Source of the DNA: Planctomycetota bacterium
GTDB taxonomy: Bacteria > Planctomycetota > OFTM77
Assembly: GCA_029260795.1 (NCBI GenBank)
Contig: JAJDCO010000078.1
Coordinates: forward strand, 1 to 63,768
Direction of reading: 5' to 3'
Length of the DNA stretch: 63,768 bases
The stretch's first letter is position 1, and each line of letters opens with the position of its first letter. Under the pieces are notes generated by a model, which was given only the letters and a program-made list of their open reading frames with translations, was not told the origin of the DNA and searched no databases. This document shows, piece after piece, positions 1 to 7,812 of this stretch. Position numbers and translations under genes: made by a program.

Positions 1-142
1 ACTTGCGGAGAGGACGTGGAGTCGCGACGTCGCAGACTGCAATCACGGCGATTCACTCCGTTCTCGTCAAGTCGGGTCAAGCGGACGAGATACCAAGCCC
101 AGGATCGGCCCGAAACCACCCACTCACGATTTAGGAGAGGCT

Positions 143-2302
143 TTAAAAGCGCAGGGTCCAGACGAGCTTGGTCGTGAGCTCGGTTCGGAAAGGGGCGATC
201 TCGTGGCCGTCGCGCTCCCAGCCTTGATTGAGCACCACGAATAGCTCGCTGCCGGGCTCGATGATCCAGCGGACGCGGCTATTGAGACCGATCTCGTTCG
301 AGACGTTGTCGAACTGTAAGAAGCTGCGCCAGGTCAGCCGAGGATCGAAGGCGAGGTCCCATCGTCCGCGGACGATGCGGGTGATGAAGTTGCCTTCTTC
401 GAGATGGACGTGGTTCTCCTCCTGCTCGAAGGCCAGGGTGAGGAAAGGGCCGGTGCGCCACTCGATGCCGGCTTCGATGTCGGTGCGACGCCCGGTCCAG
501 AAGGTACCGCCTTCGACCCGAAGCTGCACCGAGACGGGGCGTTTCGTGCCCGAGCGCAGGTCGGCCGAGTAGCGCGTGTAATCGTGCGAGCCGGGCGGGA
601 TCACGATGTCTTTTCGAATCTCGAAGCCTTCGTCCAACCACTCGGTGAACTGGGTCGCCCGCAGCTCCAATCGATCACCGGATTCGAGCTCGGCCTCGAA
701 GGGTACGAACGACAACCGGCGGCTCTCGAGCTCGTGGTTCGGCTTGGTCGCCCAATAGGGGAAGAACCCGAACGACAATTGGCGAATCCACGTGCCCGGA
801 CGCGGGCGATACTCCAGATCGATGTCGTAGATGTTGCCGCGCCGCGACACGAAGCCCAGCTCGGGATTGAAGTCCTCACCGATCCAGGTCGCCTCGAAGC
901 CGGTATTGAGGTCGTCATTGGGAAAGTCGACGGCCAGGCCTGTCGCGCCACCGTCGCCACCCCGACCGCTGGTGTGCGTGCCCATGCCCCAGACATCGAC
1001 TTGGAAGTTGCGATCGCCGAACAGCTCGCTGGTGCGATAGGTGAAGTCCACCCCGGCCAACGCATTCTCACCGTTCTGCCCTGGCCGGCCGCGCGTCGCG
1101 ATGACACCGATCTGCGACTCCTCGAGCACGTTCTTCGAGACGCGCGTGACGAAGAGGTTCTTCGAGTCGAGCTCGCCGTCGGCGTCGGTCTGCACGTCGA
1201 TCACGCCGATATTATAGTCACCGGCCCGCCCCGTGAGCTTGGCGCCGGCCAGGATCGGAACCTCCTCGCCGTTGACCAGCCCGATGCGACGGCTGAAGAA
1301 GGGCAGTGGCGTTTGGCGAAGGCCGCCGAAGCTGAAGATGCTGGCGTCCTGCAGGAAGAAGTCGCGCCGCTCGGGAAAGAAGAGCGGAAAACGGGTGAGG
1401 TTGACCTGACGCTCATCGACCTCGGTCTCGGCGAAGTCGGTGTTGATCGTCAGGCTGGCCTGCAGGCTCGGCGTCAGGCGATAGAAGGCGTCGCCTCCCA
1501 CCTCGCCGCGATAAATCTCCCGCCCTTCCCGCGTATCGCGCACGATCTTCCCGAGCGCGAACGGCACCAGGTCGAGGCCGAGCCCTTGCTGGAGATTGGC
1601 GAAGCCTTGCAGCGTGCCGGCCTCGGCGATACGGAAGAAGCCCGAGTCCTGGGACGGGTTGGACCAACGGATCCGCTCCTCGTTGCGCTTGACGACGCGC
1701 GCGAAGTTGAAGCCCCAGCTCTCGGCGTCGGGATCGAAGGAGAGCGTCTTGAACGGAATCCACAGCTCGGCCGACCAGCCCTCGGGGCCGATTGCCGCCT
1801 CGCCCCACCAGATGCCATCCCAACGCTTGTTAAAACCTTCGGCATTGGAGAAGAGCGCGTCCCCGATCGAGCCACCTGGGCTGATCTGGAAGAAGTACGC
1901 ATTGCGGCGATCCCGGAACGTGTCGAGGATCAGCTCGATCCGGTCGTCGGGCTCGAGGTCCGCATCGCGCACGCGCTGAGTCGCGACAATGCCGCCGGGA
2001 TCGGTGTCGTAACAGAGCACGCCGACGTACAGCGCGTCGTCGTCGTAGACGAGGCGCACCTCGGTGCGCTGCGACGGCACGGCGCCCTCGACCGGCTCGA
2101 CCTGATAGAGGTCGTCGATCACCGGAGCTTCACTCCAGACACGATCGTCGAGCTTCCCGTCGACGACGGGTGGTATCCGAACGCGTCGCACCTGCGCCTC
2201 ACGTGGCGTCCGGCCCCGCTCTTGGGCGTTGGCGGTCGTCGCGGAGAGCATCGAGATCGTCAGCAGGACCGTGAGCCCGAATGAACCGATCGAATGCAGC
2301 AT
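143..2302 (-). CDS. CBM9/DUF5916-type outer-membrane beta-barrel protein
   Basis: About 719 residues. The N-terminus from the ATG at 2302 is a clean signal peptide ending in SATTANAQ; an upstream GTG at 2332 would only add ten polar residues before it. Residues about 40-220 look like a carbohydrate-binding module family 9 fold (PPVVDGKLDDRVWSEAP, then DDALYVGVLCYD and the PFKTLSF segment). The rest is rich in alternating aromatic and polar beta-strands, has typical DUF5916 phrases such as FPERRDFFLQ, and ends in phenylalanine (LVWTLRF), as outer-membrane barrels do. The family is widespread in diderms and its substrate is unknown. A role in binding or importing a glycan or other ligand at the outer membrane is inference. 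It lies alone, 85 nt downstream of the ClC gene on the same strand. Confidence 0.8.
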   Translation of the reverse strand: MLHSIGSFGLTVLLTISMLSATTANAQERGRTPREAQVRRVRIPPVVDGKLDDRVWSEAPVIDDLYQVEPVEGAVPSQRTEVRLVYDDDALYVGVLCYDTDPGGIVATQRVRDADLEPDDRIELILDTFRDRRNAYFFQISPGGSIGDALFSNAEGFNKRWDGIWWGEAAIGPEGWSAELWIPFKTLSFDPDAESWGFNFARVVKRNEERIRWSNPSQDSGFFRIAEAGTLQGFANLQQGLGLDLVPFALGKIVRDTREGREIYRGEVGGDAFYRLTPSLQASLTINTDFAETEVDERQVNLTRFPLFFPERRDFFLQDASIFSFGGLRQTPLPFFSRRIGLVNGEEVPILAGAKLTGRAGDYNIGVIDVQTDADGELDSKNLFVTRVSKNVLEESQIGVIATRGRPGQNGENALAGVDFTYRTSELFGDRNFQVDVWGMGTHTSGRGGDGGATGLAVDFPNDDLNTGFEATWIGEDFNPELGFVSRRGNIYDIDLEYRPRPGTWIRQLSFGFFPYWATKPNHELESRRLSFVPFEAELESGDRLELRATQFTEWLDEGFEIRKDIVIPPGSHDYTRYSADLRSGTKRPVSVQLRVEGGTFWTGRRTDIEAGIEWRTGPFLTLAFEQEENHVHLEEGNFITRIVRGRWDLAFDPRLTWRSFLQFDNVSNEIGLNSRVRWIIEPGSELFVVLNQGWERDGHEIAPFRTELTTKLVWTLRF

Positions 2303-2387
2303 CGTCTCGCAGGCAGCAGCAGGGCGGATCACCGAGGCGGTGCACGCCGGACGAAGGAGCGTCGGGGCGCTCCGCGGAGAGTGACTC

Positions 2388-4199
2388 TCAGCGATCGAGG
2401 CGCACCTCGCGGAGGCGTCGGTCGTAGGCGTCGAACAGATCCTTGCGGTTGATCATTCCGAGGATGTGCTGCGGGTCGTCGGGCGAGACGACCGGCAGAT
2501 CGTTGATGTCCTTGAGGGTGAACTTTCGAAGCGCGATCGAGAGGTCGTCCTGGGGCGTGACCGTCAGCACCTCCTCGGTGGCGATCTCCTTGGCGATCAA
2601 GAGATCAATGATGGCATCCTCATGAAAGACGCGGCGGATGTCGGTGAGCGAGAAGATCCCCGTCATGCCCCCGTCGGCATTGACGATCGGGAAGTAGCGT
2701 CCTTCGGCCTGAGCCACGATCGGGAGGATGCGCTTGAGGGGCATGTTCTCGGGGATGGTCTCGATGCGACGGTCGGGCTCCAAGATGTCGGCCACCGTCA
2801 TCTGCTCGAGGATGTCGATCACGAAGTCTCCGAGGTGCGCCGGCGAGTCGAGACGACCGGGCACCTGCTCGATGTACAGCGTCCAACGCCGGGAGAACAT
2901 GAACGAGATGACCGACACCAGCATCAGCGGAACGAGCAGCCCGTAGGAGCCCGTCATCTCCGAGACCATGATCAACGACGCGATCGGGACCTTGGCCACG
3001 CCGGCGAAGAAGCCCCCCATCCCGACCAGCACGAACGCCGCCGGGTCGTCGATCAGGCCCGGGAACATCTCCTGTGCGCCGAAGCCGACTGCACCGCCCA
3101 GCATGGCACCGATGAAGAGCGAGGGACCGAAGACACCGCCCGATCCGCCCGACGAGATGGTCAGCGAGGTGGCGAGGATCTTGAGCACCGCGATCAGGAG
3201 CATCATCGAGACGAGGATCTTTCCATCGATCGCCGACTGGATGTATCCGTAGCCGCCCGAGAGCACCTGCGGCCACATCAGGGCCAGGCAACCCAGGAGC
3301 AAGCCACCCAGCGCGGGCTTCAAGAGCTTGGGGATCTTCAGGCGACCGAACAGCGTGTGCACGCCGTAGAAGACACGGACGTACAGCAAGCCGAAGCCGG
3401 CGCACAGGAGGCCGAGCACGATGTACACCGGCAGCTCGGAGACACTCCGGAACACCAGATCGGGTGTCTCGAACAGAAAGCCGGTCTCGAAGATCGAGGT
3501 GAAGAGCGAGTAGGAGACGATCGACGAGATGATGGCCGGGATGAGCGCATCCGCTTCGAGCTCGGCCTCTCGATAGAGCACCTCACACACGAACAGCGAC
3601 GCCCCCAAGGGAGCGCGGAAGATCGCACCGATGCCCCCGGCGGCTCCGGCCAGCATCAGCAGCCGTCGCTCGCGCGGTCCCAGCTTCAGGAGCCCCCCGA
3701 GAAACGATCCGAAGCCGGCGCCAATCTGCGCGATCGGACCTTCCCGACCCGCCGACCCGCCCGAGCCGATCGTGATGATCGAGGCGATCGCCTTCAGCGG
3801 CGGAACGCGACGCCGGATGTCGCCTTGAAGCCGATGAAAGGCCTTCACCATCGCGTCGGTCCCGTGGCCCTCGGCCTCGGGGGCGAAGCGGAAGATCAGG
3901 AACCCGGCCAGCAACCCACCGAGCGTCGGCAGCAGGAGCACCGCCCAGACGCGCGGACCGTTGGACATCATGACGTCCACGGGCACTGGCTCGCCGGCTC
4001 GCTGCTCGCCGCGTGGCACCGGCGGGTGGTAGTTCATCACCTCGCCCAGCCCGATGGCGGCGACCTCGTCGAGCACCAGGTCGAAGGCGATCGCACCGAG
4101 ACCGGCGACGACGCCGACCAGTGTGCTCAGCAGGATCCAGCGCGTGACGGCGTGCAGCTCACGGCCAGGGACGAACAGCTTGGGATTGGGGAGCCGCAT
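2388..4199 (-). CDS. ClC-family chloride channel/antiporter with C-terminal CBS pair
   Basis: 603 residues. Multiple membrane helices carry the ClC anion-selectivity signatures: GSGGSAGREGP near residues 145-155, whose Glu corresponds to the gating glutamate, and SGGSGGVFGPSLF in the second half. A glutamate also sits in the LFVCEVL segment where H+/Cl- exchangers keep their proton glutamate, so exchange rather than passive channel activity is possible. The last 130 residues contain two CBS domains (VADILEPDRRIETI and ATEEVLTVTPQDDLSIALRKF), which in this family sense adenine nucleotides. It is convergent with nothing and is followed by the CBM9 gene on the same strand. A role in chloride or pH homeostasis is a family inference. 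Confidence 0.93.
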   Translation of the reverse strand: MRLPNPKLFVPGRELHAVTRWILLSTLVGVVAGLGAIAFDLVLDEVAAIGLGEVMNYHPPVPRGEQRAGEPVPVDVMMSNGPRVWAVLLLPTLGGLLAGFLIFRFAPEAEGHGTDAMVKAFHRLQGDIRRRVPPLKAIASIITIGSGGSAGREGPIAQIGAGFGSFLGGLLKLGPRERRLLMLAGAAGGIGAIFRAPLGASLFVCEVLYREAELEADALIPAIISSIVSYSLFTSIFETGFLFETPDLVFRSVSELPVYIVLGLLCAGFGLLYVRVFYGVHTLFGRLKIPKLLKPALGGLLLGCLALMWPQVLSGGYGYIQSAIDGKILVSMMLLIAVLKILATSLTISSGGSGGVFGPSLFIGAMLGGAVGFGAQEMFPGLIDDPAAFVLVGMGGFFAGVAKVPIASLIMVSEMTGSYGLLVPLMLVSVISFMFSRRWTLYIEQVPGRLDSPAHLGDFVIDILEQMTVADILEPDRRIETIPENMPLKRILPIVAQAEGRYFPIVNADGGMTGIFSLTDIRRVFHEDAIIDLLIAKEIATEEVLTVTPQDDLSIALRKFTLKDINDLPVVSPDDPQHILGMINRKDLFDAYDRRLREVRLDR

Positions 4200-4253
4200 C
4201 GGGGGAACACCGAGCTCGAGGCGACCCGGGTCGGGTCGCCTCGCGAGCCGGCG

Positions 4254-5189
4254 TCAAGCCATCTTGGCCAGATCGGCGATGTCTTCGTTGATCTTCTTCG
4301 CCGAAGCATGCAGCGCTTCGCGCTCGGCGTCCGTCAGCTCGAGCTCGAGAATCTCCTCGAGCCCGCTGCGGCCCAGGCGACACGGAACGCCCATGTAGAC
4401 GCCGTCGAGCCCGTACTTGCCCGTCGTGTACGCGCAGCATGGCAGGACGCTCTTCTCGTCGAGCAGGATCGACTTCACCATCGCGACGACTGAGGCGGAA
4501 GGCGCGTAGTAGGCCGAGCCCGTCTTGAGGAGCTGTACGATCTCACCGCCGCCCTTGCGCGTCCGATCGACCAGCGCCTCGATGCGCTCCGGCGTCATCA
4601 GCTTCTCGATCGAGATGCCCGACACGGTCGAGAAGCGTGCCAGCGGTACCATCGAGTCGCCATGGCTACCGAGCACCATCGCGTGCACGTCCGACGGCGC
4701 CACGTTCAGCTCCATGGCGATGAAGGCGCGGAATCGGGCCGAGTCCAGCACGCCGGCCATCCCGAACACGCGCTCGTGCGGGAAGCCCGACACCTGCTGC
4801 GCGAGATGCGTCATGATGTCGAGCGGGTTGGTGACGCAGACCAGGATGGCGTTGGGTGAATGCTTCTTCACCTGCTCGGTGATGCCCGTGATGATCGCGG
4901 CATTCTTGGCGAGCAGATCCGAGCGCGTCATGCCCGGCTTCCGCGGCAAGCCGGCCGTGATGACGACGACGTCACTGCCGGCGGTGTCGGCGTAGTCGTT
5001 GGTCCCGACGATCGTGCCGTTGTATCCCTCGACCGGGCCCGCTTGCATCATGTCGAGCGCCTTGCCCTGGGGCATGCCGTCGACGATGTCGATCAGGACC
5101 ACGTCGCCGAGACTCTTCTCGATGAGCCGCTGGGCCGTGGTCGCTCCGACGAATCCTGCCCCGACGACCGTGATCTTGTTCCGCGCCAT
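4254..5189 (-). CDS. mdh: Malate dehydrogenase (LDH-like type)
   Basis: 311 residues from the ATG at 5189 (MARNKITVVGAGFVG). A longer in-frame extension to 5330 lacks family similarity and was dropped. The Rossmann glycine motif VGAGFVGATTA is followed by the conserved acidic residue (VVLIDIVDG) that sets NAD preference. The substrate loop reads LPRKPGMTRSDLL, the malate-type arginine pattern. The catalytic Asp/His segments are DSARFRAF and GSHGDSMVPL. It interconverts malate and oxaloacetate in the cytosolic TCA cycle. It lies 54 nt upstream of the ClC gene on the same strand and could share its transcript. Confidence 0.95.
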   Translation of the reverse strand: MARNKITVVGAGFVGATTAQRLIEKSLGDVVLIDIVDGMPQGKALDMMQAGPVEGYNGTIVGTNDYADTAGSDVVVITAGLPRKPGMTRSDLLAKNAAIITGITEQVKKHSPNAILVCVTNPLDIMTHLAQQVSGFPHERVFGMAGVLDSARFRAFIAMELNVAPSDVHAMVLGSHGDSMVPLARFSTVSGISIEKLMTPERIEALVDRTRKGGGEIVQLLKTGSAYYAPSASVVAMVKSILLDEKSVLPCCAYTTGKYGLDGVYMGVPCRLGRSGLEEILELELTDAEREALHASAKKINEDIADLAKMA

Positions 5190-5432
5190 GACGTCCCTAC
5201 TCCTCACTCTTCGCCGATCTCCGATCGGCCAACGTTGACCGAATCGCTCGCGAACCTGTGACGACGGGCCATCGAGCACGCTCGCCCGAACGAAGACCCT
5301 CGCCTCGCCGACGACCGATCCGTGGTGCAACGGGGCCCACGGGGCTGCCGGGGCCGTCGGAAGCGGCCAAGGTTAGCGACCGGTGCCGAGGAGCGTCAAC
5401 CTCGGAATGTGATGTATGTGGCGGATCCCCCG

Positions 5433-5515
5433 GGGCTTGGTCTGTCGCCCCTCGTTCCTCGGGATCCCCGAGGCTGGCGCCCCGGGCTTTGATCTGCCGC
5501 CCCTCGTTCCTCGGG
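5433..5515. repeat. Two-copy GC-rich direct repeat in the mdh upstream gap
   Basis: Two near-identical copies of about 31-32 bp lie at 5433-5463 and 5484-5515, sharing the core CGCCCCTCGTTCCTCGGG. They sit in a 342-nt gap (5190-5531) that otherwise holds only the mdh promoter region and no convincing ORF. The unit spacing is about 51 bp. Their function is unknown. Confidence 0.6.
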
Positions 5516-5531
5516 GCTCGCGCCCAGGCGC

Positions 5532-6584
5532 TCAGTCGCCGGCAGAATCCCAGGCCTTCCGCCAGCGACCGATACCGGCCTTGCGCTCCTCGGCCGTGCC
5601 GTTGGGGTCGTAGGCGACGTCGACACCGAGCAAGGCTTCCAAGGAGCGATGCGCCGAGTCGCGCACGATGCTCTCGTCGTCGGCGAGCCGCTCGATCAGG
5701 GCTGGCGCGGCGTCCTTGCGACCGAGCTCGGCGAGGCCCTCGGCGATCAGGTAGCGGACGAACATGTCGTCGTCCTGCAATCGATCGATGAACCAGGGCA
5801 CGAGCCGGGCATCGCCGAGGCGCAGCAGCTCGTCGACCGCATTGAAGCGCACGCTCGGATTGCCGGCCTCGAGCTGTGCCAAGAGGCTCCGCGTCCGCTC
5901 TTCGAAGATCGAGCCGTCGAGCTCGGGCTCGGCCACGGGCGTCGGGGCGACATCGCCGTCGTTCGAGCCCTCGACCGGCCGTGAGATCGTTCCGACGTTC
6001 TCGAGGCGGGCCTCCAGGGCTTCGACCGCCAAGCCGGTGCTCGCCTGCCGGCTGCGCAGATCGATGAGCTGGCCTGCGACGTCGCGCAGCTCGACCGTCA
6101 GGGTCTCGACGCGTCGCTTGACGTCCTCTTGTCTGTCGAGCAGCTCTCGCACGGCTTCGACCTTTTCATCGGTCTCGGCGATGCGCCGAGCGCCGGTCTT
6201 CTGTCGCGCTTCGAGGTCGGCGAAGGCATCGACCGGCATCGACGGCTCCGAGGGCGTCTCGAGTCGGGCAATCTGCTCCTCGAGCCCGGCCAGGCGTTGT
6301 TCGAGTAACGAAAGCTCCTCGCGCGTGCTGCTCGTGGTCTTCGCGCTCTTCGGTGCGTCGGTCTGGCGATCGACGATCAACCACAGCGAGAGCCCCAACG
6401 CCGCGATCGCGACCGCTGCGCCACCGACCGCCGTCCAGGTCGCGAACGCGCTCCGACCCGAGGAGGGCGGGAACGGATTGCAGCTTCGGCAGATCATCTT
6501 GCCCTTGATCGCCAGGCAGCCGCCCTCGTTCAGATCCTTGAGTGGGATGCTCTCGTTGCAGATGTCGCAGAAGTAGATCTTCAC
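5532..6584 (-). CDS. Zinc-ribbon, coiled-coil and HEAT-repeat membrane-anchored protein
   Basis: 350 residues from a GTG start at 6584, chosen because a GGAG ribosome site sits about 8 nt upstream and similarity begins there (VKIYFCDICNESIPL). Residues 5-40 form a zinc ribbon with CxxC pairs (CDIC and CRSC). A single membrane helix follows (AVGGAAVAIAALGLSLWLIV). Next is a long acidic coiled coil (LSLLEQRLAGLEEQIARLE and beyond), and finally two or three HEAT-like helices (LVPWFIDRLQDDDMFVRYLIAEGLAELG). The C-terminus VDVAYDPNG...GRWRKAWDSAGD resembles the ends of two other HEAT proteins in this window (7085 and 20400). The likely arrangement is a cytoplasmic ribbon and an exported scaffold. 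Its function is unknown. Confidence 0.75.
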   Translation of the reverse strand: MKIYFCDICNESIPLKDLNEGGCLAIKGKMICRSCNPFPPSSGRSAFATWTAVGGAAVAIAALGLSLWLIVDRQTDAPKSAKTTSSTREELSLLEQRLAGLEEQIARLETPSEPSMPVDAFADLEARQKTGARRIAETDEKVEAVRELLDRQEDVKRRVETLTVELRDVAGQLIDLRSRQASTGLAVEALEARLENVGTISRPVEGSNDGDVAPTPVAEPELDGSIFEERTRSLLAQLEAGNPSVRFNAVDELLRLGDARLVPWFIDRLQDDDMFVRYLIAEGLAELGRKDAAPALIERLADDESIVRDSAHRSLEALLGVDVAYDPNGTAEERKAGIGRWRKAWDSAGD

Positions 6585-6636
6585 GGCCAAGGTCTCCAGG
6601 GAGGACCGGTCGTCGGGCGACCGAGGTGCGAGGCGG

Positions 6637-6879
6637 TCAGGCAGGCAGGTAGGCGTGGACCAGAACGAAGCCCGTCGCAATCACCACAGCAATCACGAGA
6701 GCGCCTCCGACCAGCGCCGTCGAGACGGCCCAGCCGCGCCGCGGCTGCCAGGTCGAGGGTCGGACCGGAAAGCGGTTCTCGGCGCCCTCGTGCGTCGAGG
6801 TACCGCAGTGCGGGCAATAGAACTCGCGAAATGCGATAATCTCGCCGCAGAAGAGACAGGGTTTGACCCGTTCGTCCAT
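6637..6879 (-). CDS. Small zinc-ribbon single-pass membrane protein
   Basis: 80 residues starting at the ATG at 6879. The first 30 residues hold two CxxC knuckles (PCLFCGE and YCPHCG), a double-zinc-ribbon pattern. Residues about 52-78 form one hydrophobic helix (VSTALVGGALVIAVVIATGFVLV), and the protein ends six residues later. A longer in-frame extension upstream to 7182 is low-complexity and unsupported. It lies directly upstream of the HEAT/zinc-ribbon gene (52 nt) and has the same ribbon-plus-anchor design, so the two are probably co-expressed. Its function is unknown. Confidence 0.65.
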   Translation of the reverse strand: MDERVKPCLFCGEIIAFREFYCPHCGTSTHEGAENRFPVRPSTWQPRRGWAVSTALVGGALVIAVVIATGFVLVHAYLPA

Positions 6880-7084
6880 CTGATCGCTGCCCCCGTTGGA
6901 CTCCTGGCAGGCGGTCCACTTATTCGAGGGTAACGGTCGCGCGGCGCGAGTGCAACGACACACGAGCACTCGACTCGCGACGTCGAGGCGAGCGCATCCC
7001 GCGAGCCGAGTGCCGGCGCGCGGGAGCACTCCTTCGAGCGGGCGAGCGCTCGGCGGAGTGGGCCGGGCCCGTAGCGAGAGCGAC

Positions 7085-7693
7085 CTAGTCGCGGGTTCCG
7101 GCGAGAAGGCGATCTTCCTGCTTGTCGTTCCACCAGCCTCGCCACTTGCCGACAGACGCGACGCGATCCTCCTGCGAGGCACGGAAGTCGTACTGGAAGC
7201 TGAGACCCGTGAACTTGTTCAACGCCTCGAAGCTCTTGTAGCGAATGAAGCGATCCTGATCGTCGAGAGCCGTGATCAAGAACGAGACGCCCTTCCAGTC
7301 CCCCATGCCGAGGAGCGAAGCGGCGGCTTCGAGCTGCACGTTGCGATCGGTATCGCTCAGCCGCTCTCGAAGCGCCGGCAAAGTGCCCTTGTCGTTGATC
7401 AGCCCCAGGGCGTAGATGCTCGAGGCGCGCTGGTCGGGATCCGAGTTCTCCAGCGCTTCCAAGAGATAGGGAACGGCCGGCTCCCCGATATCACCGAGCC
7501 GCATCAGATTCGCGAGCCGCTTGAGCCCGCGAGAGTACGGCATGTTGGCGATGCGCTCTTCGATCTCCTTCTCGAGCAGGGGGCCTGCCTTGAGGTAGCC
7601 CTGATCGTCGGCGGGATCTTCGCGGTAGGGACTTTCCGTGACACAGCCGGCCAGGAACAGCCCACCGAGAATCAACACCTGTGCGATCTTCAT
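7085..7693 (-). CDS. HEAT-repeat lipoprotein
   Basis: 202 residues from the ATG at 7693, which has an AGGAG ribosome site about 7 nt upstream. The signal peptide MKIAQVLILGGLFLAGC ends in an LAGC lipobox, so the mature protein should be lipid-anchored. The body has three or four HEAT-like repeats (GEPAVPYLLEALENSDPDQR, then GTLPALRERLSDTDRNVQLEA). The C-terminal motif FTGLSFQYDF...GKWRGWWND closely parallels the ends of the proteins at 5532 and 20400. It is probably a periplasmic or outer-leaflet scaffold. Partners are unknown. Confidence 0.75.
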   Translation of the reverse strand: MKIAQVLILGGLFLAGCVTESPYREDPADDQGYLKAGPLLEKEIEERIANMPYSRGLKRLANLMRLGDIGEPAVPYLLEALENSDPDQRASSIYALGLINDKGTLPALRERLSDTDRNVQLEAAASLLGMGDWKGVSFLITALDDQDRFIRYKSFEALNKFTGLSFQYDFRASQEDRVASVGKWRGWWNDKQEDRLLAGTRD

Positions 7694-7812
7694 CGCCTGA
7701 ATCTCCTGCCCAATCTCCAATGTGTGCCGAGACCACGGGACACCACACGGAGCTATCGGCAAACGACCGCACAATCTTGACTCGCAGCAAGGAGTGGCCG
7801 CAGCGATCCCGA

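Noticed and set aside
404..2284. 626-residue ORF antisense to the CBM9/DUF5916 gene
   Set aside because: GC-rich codon bias opens long antisense frames; the sense protein has signal peptide, domains and a barrel terminus, the antisense translation is low-complexity Arg/Gly/Asp-rich.
2466..4493. 675-residue ORF antisense to the ClC gene
   Set aside because: Translation is rich in H, R, E, D and Q with no domain, the usual shadow of a hydrophobic membrane gene on the other strand.
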